DNA of 64,000 bases from Chitinophaga sancti (lineage in GTDB: Bacteria > Bacteroidota > Bacteroidia > Chitinophagales > Chitinophagaceae), in NCBI RefSeq assembly GCF_034087045.1, contig NZ_CP139247.1, forward strand, positions 3,560,001 through 3,624,000, in the 5' to 3' direction. Numbering within the stretch: position 1 is the first letter of the stretch; each line of letters begins with the position of its first letter. The position numbers were made by a program, and so were the translations under genes. The notes under the pieces were generated by a model. The model saw only the letters and a list, made by a program, of their open reading frames with translations, was not told the DNA's origin and made no database searches. Of this stretch, positions 44,261 through 53,234 are shown in pieces.

Positions 44261-44758
44261 ATGGAATCAAAGAATGTAATCCTCACCCAGGATATAATCG
44301 ATAAAAAAATCAAACGTATTGCTTACGAAATATATGAGCATAACAGTGAAGAACAGCACATCATACTGGCTGGTATCTGGGACCGGGGCACAATTCTCGC
44401 CAAAAAAATCGCGGCTATCCTGAAAGAGATCTCTCCCATCCAAATAAAACTCATTGAACTAAAACTGGATAAACAACATCCTGACAAGGTGCATCTCTCT
44501 GAATCATTGGATTTCAATGGAAAAGTAGTAGTACTGATAGACGATGTCGCCAATTCAGGCAGAACAATGCTATACGCCCTGAAACCGTTACTGGAATTCC
44601 TGCCAAAAAAGATCCAGACGGCTGTACTGGTAGACCGTAAACATAAATCTTTCCCGCTGTCAGTGGATTTTGTGGGTTATTCTTTATCTACAACACTCCA
44701 GGAGATGGTAATGGTAGACGTAGCAGGAGAGGTGATTCAGTCTGCTTACTTACAATAA
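44261..44758 (+). CDS. phosphoribosyltransferase (PyrR/Hpt-like)
   Basis: 165 residues of the type I PRTase fold. The PRPP-binding motif is VVVLIDDVANSGRTMLYALK (the paired acidic residues then SGRT). The N-terminal IILAGIWDRGTILAKKI corresponds to the first strand and loop, and KVHLSESLDF to the flexible loop region. It is close to PyrR-like bifunctional regulators and small purine PRTases, but there is no pyr gene nearby, so the substrate base is open. A strong hairpin follows. Confidence 0.82.
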   Translation: MESKNVILTQDIIDKKIKRIAYEIYEHNSEEQHIILAGIWDRGTILAKKIAAILKEISPIQIKLIELKLDKQHPDKVHLSESLDFNGKVVVLIDDVANSGRTMLYALKPLLEFLPKKIQTAVLVDRKHKSFPLSVDFVGYSLSTTLQEMVMVDVAGEVIQSAYLQ

Positions 44759-44772
44759 TAATATAGACTATA

Positions 44773-44810
44773 AAAAAAGGAGCGTGTATCAGAAGATACA
44801 CGCTCTTTTT
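44773..44810. terminator. bidirectional terminator
   Basis: Perfect 11-bp stem GAGCGTGTATC / GATACACGCTC with an AGAA loop (44780-44805), flanked by seven A and five T, so it can stop transcription from both sides. It separates the convergent phosphoribosyltransferase and phosphosugar mutase genes. Its left arm is shared with the terminator at 35111. Confidence 0.88.
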
Positions 44811-44884
44811 GTTCAGATACCTAATGAAGCCAGGTTTCTATTTATTCGATTCTCAGAGGTTTTATTTATGACAGAACCTCCTTT

Positions 44885-46609
44885 TTATTTCAGTTTCATA
44901 TCCTGAATGATCTGCTGGATCTTTGCATCCAGTGCCTGCGTAGCCGCCTCAAATCCTTCCGCGCTTTCCAGTTTCTGGTTCACGCTAAAATAGAACTTGA
45001 TCTTCGGCTCTGTACCAGAAGGACGGGCAGAAATCTTACTACCGTCTTCAAGCACAAACTGCAGCACATTCGACTTAGGCAGGGTGATAGCTTTCATCTC
45101 ACCGGTCTTCAGGTTTTTCACCTGTTGCAGCTGGTAATCGTAAGTAGTTACTACCGGCACACCAGCAATCGTAGCAGGTGGATTTTCGCGGTACCCTTTC
45201 ATCATATCAGCAATTTCGTCCGCACCTTTCATCCCTTTCTTGGTGATAGAGATCAGGTTTTCCTTGTAATAACCATATTTTATATAGATGTCAATCAGCT
45301 GTTGGTAAAGGGTACGACCCTGGCCCGCAGCTACGGCAGCCATTTCACAAATCAGGGCTACGGAAGCAATCGCGTCTTTGTCACGCACATTGTCACCGAT
45401 CATGTAGCCATAAGACTCTTCACCACCACAAATGAACTGTTCTTTTCCTTCCTTGGTACGGATCAGTTCAGCGATCCATTTAAAACCAGTGAGTACATTG
45501 TAACAGTTTACATTGTTTTTGGCAGCAAATACGTCGATCAGGTCGGAGGTTACCACGGTTTTACATACGTAATCCGTTGCACCTGCCAATCCTTTTGCAC
45601 GACGGCCTTCTATAATATAATTGAAGAGCAGTACGGCGGTCTGGTTACCATTCAGGAGGATCCATTCCCCTTTCAGGTCCTTCACAGCAATACCTACGCG
45701 GTCAGAATCCGGATCGGTACCCAGCAGGATAGCGGCATCCAGTTCCTTTGCCTTCTTCAGACCAATGCTCATGGCTTCAGATTCTTCCGGGTTTGGATAT
45801 ACCACGGTTGGGAAGTTGCCATTCGGAGTCGCCTGTTCTTCTACCACATGTACATTGGTAAAACCAAAGCGTTTCAGCGTCTCAGGCACCAGGGTGATAC
45901 CAGTACCATGGATAGGCGTATATACAATTTTAAGGTCTTTCTGTGCCGCAATTGCTTCAGGCTGAATGCTCAGGCCTTTTAGCATCTGCATGTAAGCTTC
46001 GTCTATTTCAGTGCTGATCGGATGGATATTTGCTTCACCACCTGACCATTTCACATCTTCCACATTGGCGATTTTCTCTACTTCGCGGATCACGTTCTTG
46101 TCGTGAGGCGGAATGAGCTGGGCGCCATCGTCCCAATATGCTTTATAGCCGTTATATTCTTTAGGATTATGCGACGCTGTCAGTACGATACCACCTTTGC
46201 ATTTGAGATGACGGATGGTGAACGAGAGCTCCGGAGTAGGGCGGAGACTTTCGAAAAGGTATACTTTGATACCATTTGCAGCCATAACATTGGCAGCCAC
46301 TTCGGCAAAGAAACGACTGTTGTTGCGACTGTCGTGTGCAATCGCGATTTTGATTTCATCCGTGAAAGCCTGTTTCAGGTAGTTGGCAAAACCCTGAGTA
46401 GCCATACCCACTGTGTATTTGTTCATACGGTTGGTACCTACGCCCATGATACCGCGTAGACCGCCCGTGCCAAATTCAAGGTTACGGTAAAAGGAATCAG
46501 CCAGTTCATCGGGGTTTTCCTGCTGCAATTTTTTGATAGCGGATACCGTCTCCGCATCAAACTGGCCGTTCAGCCATTGTGATACCTTACTTTCGATTAC
46601 ATTATCCAT
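44885..46609 (-). CDS. phospho-sugar mutase (phosphoglucomutase/phosphomannomutase)
   Basis: About 574 residues from ATG at 46609, the alpha-D-phosphohexomutase fold of the PGM2/YhxB type. The phosphoserine loop is VLTASHNPKEYNGYKAYWDD, the metal loop ILLGTDPDSDRVGIAV, the sugar-specificity loop CGGEESYGYMIGDN, and the phosphate-binding loop SARPSGTEPKIKFYF. It interconverts 1- and 6-phosphates of glucose or mannose. The preferred sugar cannot be read from sequence. ATG at 46609 is chosen because the 13 residues before it are not conserved. Confidence 0.93.
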   Translation of the reverse strand: MDNVIESKVSQWLNGQFDAETVSAIKKLQQENPDELADSFYRNLEFGTGGLRGIMGVGTNRMNKYTVGMATQGFANYLKQAFTDEIKIAIAHDSRNNSRFFAEVAANVMAANGIKVYLFESLRPTPELSFTIRHLKCKGGIVLTASHNPKEYNGYKAYWDDGAQLIPPHDKNVIREVEKIANVEDVKWSGGEANIHPISTEIDEAYMQMLKGLSIQPEAIAAQKDLKIVYTPIHGTGITLVPETLKRFGFTNVHVVEEQATPNGNFPTVVYPNPEESEAMSIGLKKAKELDAAILLGTDPDSDRVGIAVKDLKGEWILLNGNQTAVLLFNYIIEGRRAKGLAGATDYVCKTVVTSDLIDVFAAKNNVNCYNVLTGFKWIAELIRTKEGKEQFICGGEESYGYMIGDNVRDKDAIASVALICEMAAVAAGQGRTLYQQLIDIYIKYGYYKENLISITKKGMKGADEIADMMKGYRENPPATIAGVPVVTTYDYQLQQVKNLKTGEMKAITLPKSNVLQFVLEDGSKISARPSGTEPKIKFYFSVNQKLESAEGFEAATQALDAKIQQIIQDMKLK

Positions 46610-46680
46610 AAAAAAATTGGGTTTGTCTGAAAATTGTGTCAGAAACAAGATTGTAAATTAAAGCTAAAATCCTGAAATAT

Positions 46681-46712
46681 GGCGCTACAATTTGGCGCTA
46701 CAATTTGGCGCC
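46681..46712 (+). repeat. short direct repeats upstream of pcm
   Basis: GGCGCTACAATTT occurs twice in tandem (46681-46693, 46694-46706) followed by GGCGCC. The GGCGC boxes also form inverted pairs with GCGCC. It may be an operator for either divergent gene. Confidence 0.45.
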
Positions 46713-46804
46713 AGATGGAAGGATATGCAATTATTGCACCATATTCAACTGTAATGGGGATAAATAGAAATTCCCATAGGTTATTGAAAGTGGGGGGTAT
46801 TGCC

Positions 46805-46812
46805 TATTTTTG
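46805..46812 (+). promoter_or_regulatory. TATTTTTG -7 element, near-leaderless
   Basis: Matches TAnnTTTG, ends five bases before ATG 46818. Confidence 0.5.
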
Positions 46813-46817
46813 TGTGC

Positions 46818-47474
46818 ATGAGGCGGTACGAAGACTCCTATAAACAAAAAGGATTACGCAAGCAGCTGGTAGATACTATCCTGCAAAAGGGCATAACAGA
46901 CCAAAGCGTTTTAGCAGCTATCAACAACATTCCCCGGCATTATTTCCTGGATACGGCATTCGAAAGCATTGCTTATGAGGATAGGGCGTTCCCCATCGGG
47001 GAGGGGCAGACTATTTCCCAGCCTTATACAGTGGCCTACCAGACACAGTTGCTGGAGGTAAAGCCATTTGAAAAGGTACTGGAAATAGGCACCGGTAGTG
47101 CTTACCAGGCCTGTGTACTGGCAGAACTGAAGGCGATGGTCTTCACTATTGAGCGTCAGAAACGTCTCTTTGACCAGGTAAAGCTGTTTCCTTTTAAAGC
47201 AAAGTATCCTAATCTCCGGTTCTTTTATGGAGATGGGTATGAAGGTCTACCTACCTATGCACCTTTTGACAAGGTACTTGTCACCGCAGCGGCCCCCCAG
47301 ATCCCGGAGCGCCTGTTGCAGCAAATGAAGATCGGTGGCAAAATGGTGATTCCTGTCGGCGGACAGGAAGTGCAACGTATGTTGCGCATTACCAAGGTAA
47401 GTGAGTCAGATTATGAGCAGGAGATGTTTGACAATTTCTCGTTTGTACCGATGCTGGCAGGGAAAAAAGCCTGA
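46818..47474 (+). CDS. pcm: protein-L-isoaspartate O-methyltransferase
   Basis: About 218 residues. SAM-dependent repair enzyme that methylates isoaspartyl residues. The family motifs are GQTISQPYTVAYQTQLL (substrate-side loop before motif I), VLEIGTGSAYQACVLAEL (SAM motif I), GDGYEGLPTYAPFDKVLVTA (post-I and motif II) and KMVIPVGG (motif III). ATG at 46818 is preferred to 46800, which overlaps the promoter element. It converges with the barrel gene at 47484. Confidence 0.93.
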   Translation: MRRYEDSYKQKGLRKQLVDTILQKGITDQSVLAAINNIPRHYFLDTAFESIAYEDRAFPIGEGQTISQPYTVAYQTQLLEVKPFEKVLEIGTGSAYQACVLAELKAMVFTIERQKRLFDQVKLFPFKAKYPNLRFFYGDGYEGLPTYAPFDKVLVTAAAPQIPERLLQQMKIGGKMVIPVGGQEVQRMLRITKVSESDYEQEMFDNFSFVPMLAGKKA

Positions 47475-47483
47475 TGAAGGGGG

Positions 47484-49922
47484 TTATAACCTTTCGTTTT
47501 GTGGCTTTTTGTCCTCAATTTCCGGCGTTTCTTCCAGATCTTCCTGTTTCTTCTTTCTTTTGAATAAGTTTGGATCCATCTTTCCAAAACGGTAACGGAT
47601 GTTCAACCTGATAAAACGGGTCATCCTCTTACGGCTGTAGTCCTGTATAAAGGCGTCAGTTTCGTAGTGGGAGCTATATTGTTGTGTATTTAATATATCG
47701 GAGATATTGAGAGAGATGGCCAGTGCATTGTTCTTCAGCATTTCTTTCCGCACCCCCATGTCAATACCGTTCATTGCCTTGAAGGTACCCTGTGGCTGTA
47801 CGCGGGGTGACCGGTAGTGTGCGTTCATTTGTATATTAAAACGGCCGGGCAGGCGGCAATTTGAGTTCACATTGATACCCCAGGAGAAATATTCGTTGCT
47901 GATGGCGGCGCCGGTCAGTTTGCTGTATTCCAGGTTCAGGTTACTGGATACATTCCAGCCTTTGAGGATGTGAAGGTTGTAGGTAAAGTTAGCTCCCCAG
48001 TCTTTGTCAGTCGCCAGGTTCATAGGTTTGGTCGTGGTGATACCGGTAGTGGTATCCAACACACTGATGCGGTCAATGTCGTCATTGGCCTGGGAATAGT
48101 ATACCCCGGTATTCAGGAAATCTTTTGAACCTGGGTAATATCTTGAGTAGTTCATTTCGAACTTATGGGTCAGGGATGGGCGTAAAGCCGGGTTACCCAC
48201 GCGGATGTTCTGCGGGTCGGAGTTGTTCACGTAGGGGAGTAGCTGGTCAAAATTCGGCCTGTCTATGCGGGTAGAATAGTTGAAGATCAGGCTTTGGTCC
48301 TGGTTATGTGGCAGGTTGTATTTCAGGAATACACTGGGAAATACGTTGAAGAATTTATTATTCACAGAAGTATCCTTGGTGTATGAGTAGCCATTGAGAT
48401 AAGCCTGTTCTACGCGGGTGCCGACCATGTAACCGAGGTTGCCGATGGCGTTGGATACATTGACGTAGGCACCGTAAATGTCTTCCTTATAATAATAGGT
48501 ATTGGAAAGCAGGCTGCTGGTCTGGTATTCCATAGAGTCCCAGTTGTAGACCTGTGCGTTATAGTCGTTGTTGTTATTCCGTAGCGTGACTTTACCTCCT
48601 GTTTCGAATTTACCTTTTTTCCCGAATGGGGTGGTATAGTCTGTCTGGATGTTCCAGAACTTATTTTGAGAGCGGCCGGTATTCGCCTGCAGATCGGGAT
48701 TGGTGGCAGTGTTATACTTTGTGAAGTAGTTACTGTTGCTATTGCCTTTGTTGTTGCTATAGCTCACGTAGGCAGTCCACTCTTCGTTCTGCCTGCTGGT
48801 AGTGTGGCGAAAATTGAATGCAGTGTTATTGTTGGGATTTTTATTCCTGCTGGTATTATGTCTTTCACCTGATTTGACGGGGTCTTTGACCTGGTTGAGG
48901 TAATCGAGCAAAATGTTGTCTTCGCTATTACCGCCGCTACTGCTAAAGCCTTCGGAGAGGGTGAAAGTATTATACTCACCGAGGTAATAGTCGAGTCCAA
49001 TACGGCCGCCGTTTTGGTGACTGGTGTTCTTATTATGGCTATCCTGTGTAAAGAACCAGGAGCCGGAAGTATCGGCGATCAGGTTCTGGCGGTAGCTATA
49101 TCCGGAGCCGGTGGTCGATTCATAGCGGCCATTGTAGTTACCAAAGAAGTTGAATTTCTTCAATCTTAAGCTGGCGTTTGCCGTTCCGTTAACTTGTCCT
49201 CTTGTCGCTATGCCGGCGTTGAACATGACATTGTAGCCGATAGCTTTATCTTTTTTCAGCACGATATTGATGATACCGCCACCGCCATTGGCGTCGAATT
49301 TGGCAGAGGGGTTGTTGATTACTTCAACTCTGTCGATCGTCTCTGCGGGAATCATTTGCAGGGCCGTTTTAGCATCTCCAAAGGGGGAGGGTTTGCCGTC
49401 TACATAGATGGTGACGCTTTTGCCACGGAGGGTAACGTTATCGTCTATATCCACGTCCACGCTGGGAATGTTTTTTAGAATATCAGTGCCTGTACCTCCT
49501 TCGGCGGTTACGAAAGCGCCGGCGTCGAATACCTGTCTGTCGATCTGCATAGAGAATGCGGGTTTTTCGGATTTGATTTCGACGGTAGCGAGGACTTTGC
49601 CGGTGGGGGTGAGCTTTAGGGTGCCCAACGGTTTATTGGTCGTAATGTTTTTATAGAGGTGGTCGTAACCCATGAAGGAGATACGGAGTATGTAGTGGCC
49701 GGTTTGCAGCGAATTGAAGCTGAAAGTTCCATCTGGTTGGGTGTACATACCTGTGAGCACGGAAGAATCTTTTTCCTGTAGGATGACTACGGAAGCATAT
49801 TCAACGGGCTTACCGGTGTTGGCGTCTATAGCTTTGCCGGTCAGCTTGTTAGTGGTTTGGGCTACTACAGAAACATAACAGGTGGCCAGGACCGCTGTTA
49901 TTATTAACAGGGAATACCGCAT
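47484..49922 (-). CDS. outer-membrane beta-barrel protein (OMP_b-brl_3, TonB-receptor-like)
   Basis: 812 residues. Signal peptide, then a carboxypeptidase-regulatory-like domain (LTGKAIDANTGKPVEYASVV), a plug-like region (LKNIPSVDVDIDDNVTLRGK, VEVINNPSAKFDANGGGGII) and a long barrel with many Asn/Gly/Ser. This class lacks a SusD partner and an obvious TonB box, and may import or assemble an unknown ligand. It is monocistronic. The C-terminal tail past the last strand (RKKKQEDLEETPEIEDKKPQ) is charged, an unusual extension beyond the barrel. Confidence 0.88.
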   Translation of the reverse strand: MRYSLLIITAVLATCYVSVVAQTTNKLTGKAIDANTGKPVEYASVVILQEKDSSVLTGMYTQPDGTFSFNSLQTGHYILRISFMGYDHLYKNITTNKPLGTLKLTPTGKVLATVEIKSEKPAFSMQIDRQVFDAGAFVTAEGGTGTDILKNIPSVDVDIDDNVTLRGKSVTIYVDGKPSPFGDAKTALQMIPAETIDRVEVINNPSAKFDANGGGGIINIVLKKDKAIGYNVMFNAGIATRGQVNGTANASLRLKKFNFFGNYNGRYESTTGSGYSYRQNLIADTSGSWFFTQDSHNKNTSHQNGGRIGLDYYLGEYNTFTLSEGFSSSGGNSEDNILLDYLNQVKDPVKSGERHNTSRNKNPNNNTAFNFRHTTSRQNEEWTAYVSYSNNKGNSNSNYFTKYNTATNPDLQANTGRSQNKFWNIQTDYTTPFGKKGKFETGGKVTLRNNNNDYNAQVYNWDSMEYQTSSLLSNTYYYKEDIYGAYVNVSNAIGNLGYMVGTRVEQAYLNGYSYTKDTSVNNKFFNVFPSVFLKYNLPHNQDQSLIFNYSTRIDRPNFDQLLPYVNNSDPQNIRVGNPALRPSLTHKFEMNYSRYYPGSKDFLNTGVYYSQANDDIDRISVLDTTTGITTTKPMNLATDKDWGANFTYNLHILKGWNVSSNLNLEYSKLTGAAISNEYFSWGINVNSNCRLPGRFNIQMNAHYRSPRVQPQGTFKAMNGIDMGVRKEMLKNNALAISLNISDILNTQQYSSHYETDAFIQDYSRKRMTRFIRLNIRYRFGKMDPNLFKRKKKQEDLEETPEIEDKKPQNERL

Positions 49923-50034
49923 GGAAAGAAAGTTGAGACCGTAACAAATATATTAGTAGTGGGGGGGAATAGGGAATGGAAAATGATGAAAGGTGAGGAT
50001 TAGGTGTGTGAGGGAAAAAAAGTTCTAAAAATAT

Positions 50035-50066
50035 TTGGAAGTAGAGAATTGTTTTACTTATCTTTG
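50035..50066 (+). promoter_or_regulatory. promoter of tRNA-His
   Basis: TTG at 50035-50037 (-33) and TATCTTTG at 50059-50066 (-7), 21 bp apart, in the Bacteroidota arrangement. The predicted start is about 15 bp before the tRNA. Confidence 0.6.
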
Positions 50067-50083
50067 CAATCCCAATTCAAACG

Positions 50084-50157
50084 GTGGTTGTAGCTCAGTT
50101 GGTTAGAGCACTAGATTGTGGTTCTAGGGGTCGTGGGTTCGAACCCCATCATCCACC
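50084..50157 (+). tRNA. tRNA-His(GTG)
   Basis: 74-nt cloverleaf: acceptor GTGGTTG/CATCCAC with one T-T mismatch, D arm AGCTCAGTTGGTTAGAGC, anticodon stem CTAGA/TCTAG with loop TTGTGGT (anticodon GTG), T arm GTGGGTTCGAACCCCAT. A G precedes the first base (50083), as needed for the tRNA-His G-1. CCA is not encoded. Confidence 0.97.
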
Positions 50158-50167
50158 CACCTTTTTG

Positions 50168-50202
50168 AAAAAAGGACTTCTGAATAAGAGGTCCTTTTTT
50201 TT
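50168..50202 (+). terminator. terminator after tRNA-His
   Basis: GGACTTC and GAGGTCC pair (one G-T) around TGAATAA, flanked by an A run before and TTTTTTTT after. Confidence 0.85.
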
Positions 50203-51354
50203 GTTTGTGACAATCCTTTTTTATGAAATATTCCTGCCTTTTTCTCCAACGCCCACGTATTTAAGCATAGCTAAGCTATTTGACTGTTGCTCTATTATTA
50301 CCTGACTTTTCTTGACCTCAATTAATTTTTGGTTAATGGGAACAATAATTAATGTATATGCCGTGTCACAGGGTGGTAGATGTTTACCAGGCATTAGTGA
50401 AGTTGTATTGACAAAAAGGAGAAAATGTGAGAATAAGAGCAAGAAAGAAATTTCCCCTGATTTTTTAAACACTGTTGTCAGTACTGACAAATTTGCCGTC
50501 ATTAAACTGCCAGTATAATAATATAGATCCCGGTATTTACCAGGTAGGTGGCAGGTAGTCGTCAGTCGGAATAAAGTGGGGAGGTTGATTTTTAACTACA
50601 ACCTTCGGGTCGGAGATTGATGGAGAAGTACCACAAATTTTGTGTATCAATTATCTGTCAATAATAGTGGTAGAATGCGTTAAAATCAGTGAATTATTGA
50701 CACTGCGGAATGAAAAAACTCTGTAAAATCCAGGGTGTGTTTCGCTGGTCAATTGTACGGTGCCGACCAGATTCCTAAATATCTGTCGTATTTCTATTTG
50801 TTGGTTTGAGCGTAACTGGTTAACTGAGGTAACAGGATTAACGGTAAAATGGATATGTTCATTATTAGGAATTTGGTAAGGGAAAAGAAATCAAAATAGC
50901 CAGCAGCAATTCCTCTCTTTTACTATTTGTAGGAAAAATACAACAACCCTCCTTGGGAAAAATAATTTGATATTTTTATAATTTTTATTTTTTACTTTTA
51001 TAAATTGGAATAGAATTGCTTACTGTCAGCAGTAATGATTATACCTGAAATATGCCAACGTTAAAATGAAAATCTATATTTGACAACCAATCATCATAAA
51101 ATATAATAATCATAACAGATATGGCTATCATTTGCATCGCCCGGCATTGCAAGTGGTTCACATCATAGAGGGTGAAAGGGGGAGAGTTTAATTTACGGAT
51201 TCCAGGAAATGAAAAAGCTAAAGAAGTTAAGACATCATAATCTGAGCATGGGCACGCCATGCTGAAATGTATCCTTTCAAAAGAATTTTATAACGTTATC
51301 ATATGAGAAACGAAAGCCACAGCAGGGCTTTTAATTTAGATTGTCTAATACAAA
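50203..51354. other. 1.15-kb stretch without a supported gene
   Basis: AT-rich region before the PUL sigma factor. Frames of 60-90 codons exist on both strands (for example minus 50221-50502, plus 50312-50518, minus 51039-51260), but none shows a recognisable domain, signal peptide or coding-like composition. It may be decayed DNA or a long regulatory region. Confidence 0.55.
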
Positions 51355-51921
51355 ATGGATATATCCAAGGGTAAATATTACCTGGTAGATTCCGCTTGGA
51401 AGCGGTTTCAGGAGGGAGAGTATATCGCTTTGGGCGAAATTTTCCGTAAGCTTTACGGAGAGCTTTTCTATTATGGGGTGAAACTTATACCCATGGAAGA
51501 AGTTGTGCGTGATACTATCCAGGACATTTTCGTAGATATCTGGTCGAGAAAGGAAAAACTCATCAAAGTCAATAATATCAGGGCATACTTGTTTGTATCA
51601 CTTCGGCATGAGCTACTGCAGCATATAAAAAAGCTAAAAGTTGAAGACCGGGCTGAATTAATGGGTGTTGAGCCGTTTGATTTTTCAATGGAAGATTTTA
51701 TAATGCAGAAAGAAAATGATTCCAGCAAAAGGCTGCTGCTGGGTCAGAGCCTTCAAAAACTAACTGACAGGCAGCGGGAAGTCATCTTATTAAGATTTAA
51801 CCGGGAAATGGAATTTGAGGATATTGCACAGATCATGCGCATGAACCTACAGTCTGTTCGCAATTTGCTCTTTCGGGCACTCCAGAAGATCCGGAGCAAT
51901 ATGACCACCCAGAAATGTTAA
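51355..51921 (+). CDS. ECF-type RNA polymerase sigma factor of the PUL
   Basis: 188 residues, sigma-70 family group 4. Region 2 is in EEVVRDTIQDIFVDIWSRKE and INNIRAYLFVSLRHELLQHI, and region 4 in LQKLTDRQREVILLRFNREM plus FEDIAQIMRMNLQSVRNLLF (HTH). This belongs to the Bacteroidota type paired with FecR. It lies 112 bp upstream of the FecR gene and heads the SusC/SusD locus, so it should activate the genes downstream when released by its anti-sigma factor. Confidence 0.93.
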   Translation: MDISKGKYYLVDSAWKRFQEGEYIALGEIFRKLYGELFYYGVKLIPMEEVVRDTIQDIFVDIWSRKEKLIKVNNIRAYLFVSLRHELLQHIKKLKVEDRAELMGVEPFDFSMEDFIMQKENDSSKRLLLGQSLQKLTDRQREVILLRFNREMEFEDIAQIMRMNLQSVRNLLFRALQKIRSNMTTQKC

Positions 51922-52033
51922 CCACAGAATTATTATAACCCACAAATATCCCTCTCTTAATTTTTAAATTTTTTTTTCACTGAAGTGAGTATAAAATGAT
52001 TTCTCCTACTCTTTGTTATAAACAGATTAGGAC

Positions 52034-53125
52034 ATGGATTTTTTCAATCAGGAATTATTTCAGCAATTAATTGCCGATCTACGCTTTATACAATGGGCAA
52101 GAGGTAGGGTGGTAGAAGATGAAAACTACTGGAATAATTGGAAAATATACCATCCGGAGGATGCCGGCACTTTTGATGAGGCATTGGCCATGGTCCAGGA
52201 TCTTACGATGCGGGAACCGGAGATAAGCGACGAAGAAATCCGCTATCTATGGAGCCAGGTTGATAACCGCATTAAGGAAAAGGAAAATCTGACACAAAGA
52301 AGAAGCTTCTTTATCTGGATGAAGGCTGCTGCCGCATGTTTAATATTAGGCTTACTGAGTTATACAGTGTGGTTGACTATTGATAATAGCCGGATCAAAT
52401 CTGCCTATGCACACATTTCAGATCATTTGAATAATCAGATGGTGTCTGTACAGGCCCCCATGGGAACAAGAGCGGAGGTTGATCTGCCGGATGGGAGTAA
52501 AGTATGGCTGAATGCAGGTTCGCGGCTAAGCTACCCGGCATTATTCCAGAATAACGAACGAAGAGTGCATTTAGACGGAGAAGGATTCTTTAAAGTCCAG
52601 AAAGGTAAGGTTCCTTTTATAGTAGAAAATGCCGGCCCGGAAGTAAAAGTGTATGGTACCTCTTTTAATGTAAATGCATATGTTAATGAAAACCTGGTCA
52701 CAGTTGCATTAATAGAAGGAAAAGTATCTCTAAAAACAGATGAAGGGGAACAGTTTTTGAAGCCGGACCAGGTTTCATACTTCGATAAAACGAAGAAAAC
52801 CCTTGCCATTAAAGACGAGCAACCCGATCGTTTCGTTTGCTGGCGGGATGGGAAATTTATATTCAGAAATACACCTATTGATGCGATCCTTAGAATACTG
52901 CAAAGAGAGTACAACGTATCTATTGATATGAAAGACCCATCGCTGGGCAGCTATCGCTATAATGCCACTTTCCAGTATGAAAATCTGGAGCAGATCCTGC
53001 AGTTACTGGAATTTTCTGCTCCTATAAAATGTGAATATATAAAAGGGCGATTTATGGAAAACGGATCTTATGTAACAGGACAAGTCCACATATACCTGAA
53101 TAAGCAAAGGAATCTTAAACTCTAA
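52034..53125 (+). CDS. FecR-family anti-sigma factor of the PUL
   Basis: 363 residues. A cytoplasmic N-terminal part (about 1-95) that should bind the sigma factor, one membrane helix (KAAAACLILGLLSYTVWLTI), and a periplasmic FecR domain (VQAPMGTRAEVDLPDGSKVW, RRVHLDGEGFFKVQ, FIVENAGPEVKVYGTSFNVN). The C-terminal DUF4974 domain (PIDAILRILQREYNVSIDMK) resembles STN and would contact SusC. It sits between the sigma factor and SusC genes. Confidence 0.94.
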   Translation: MDFFNQELFQQLIADLRFIQWARGRVVEDENYWNNWKIYHPEDAGTFDEALAMVQDLTMREPEISDEEIRYLWSQVDNRIKEKENLTQRRSFFIWMKAAAACLILGLLSYTVWLTIDNSRIKSAYAHISDHLNNQMVSVQAPMGTRAEVDLPDGSKVWLNAGSRLSYPALFQNNERRVHLDGEGFFKVQKGKVPFIVENAGPEVKVYGTSFNVNAYVNENLVTVALIEGKVSLKTDEGEQFLKPDQVSYFDKTKKTLAIKDEQPDRFVCWRDGKFIFRNTPIDAILRILQREYNVSIDMKDPSLGSYRYNATFQYENLEQILQLLEFSAPIKCEYIKGRFMENGSYVTGQVHIYLNKQRNLKL

Positions 53126-53154
53126 AAAACAACTGCGTATGTAAAAAAACGAAA

Positions 53155-53182
53155 TGCAGGTAATGCGCTAACATTGCCTGCA
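53155..53182 (+). promoter_or_regulatory. hairpin between FecR and SusC genes
   Basis: TGCAGGTAATG and CATTGCCTGCA pair along 11 bases (one G-T) around CGCTAA. No T run follows, so an mRNA processing/stability or attenuation element is more likely than a terminator. Confidence 0.5.
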
Positions 53183-53234
53183 CTTACACGAATTGAAACT
53201 TAATTGATTGTAAAAAATTACCTACTTCAAAAGT

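Noticed and set aside
45125..45982. Open frame of 285 codons on the + strand
   Set aside because: Antisense shadow of the phosphosugar mutase gene.
50221..50502. Minus-strand frame of 93 codons after tRNA-His
   Set aside because: No domain, no convincing coding pattern, and overlapping + strand frames are equally good; kept only as part of the gene-free region.
51039..51260. Minus-strand frame of 73 codons
   Set aside because: AT-rich, no domain, no promoter or neighbour that supports it.
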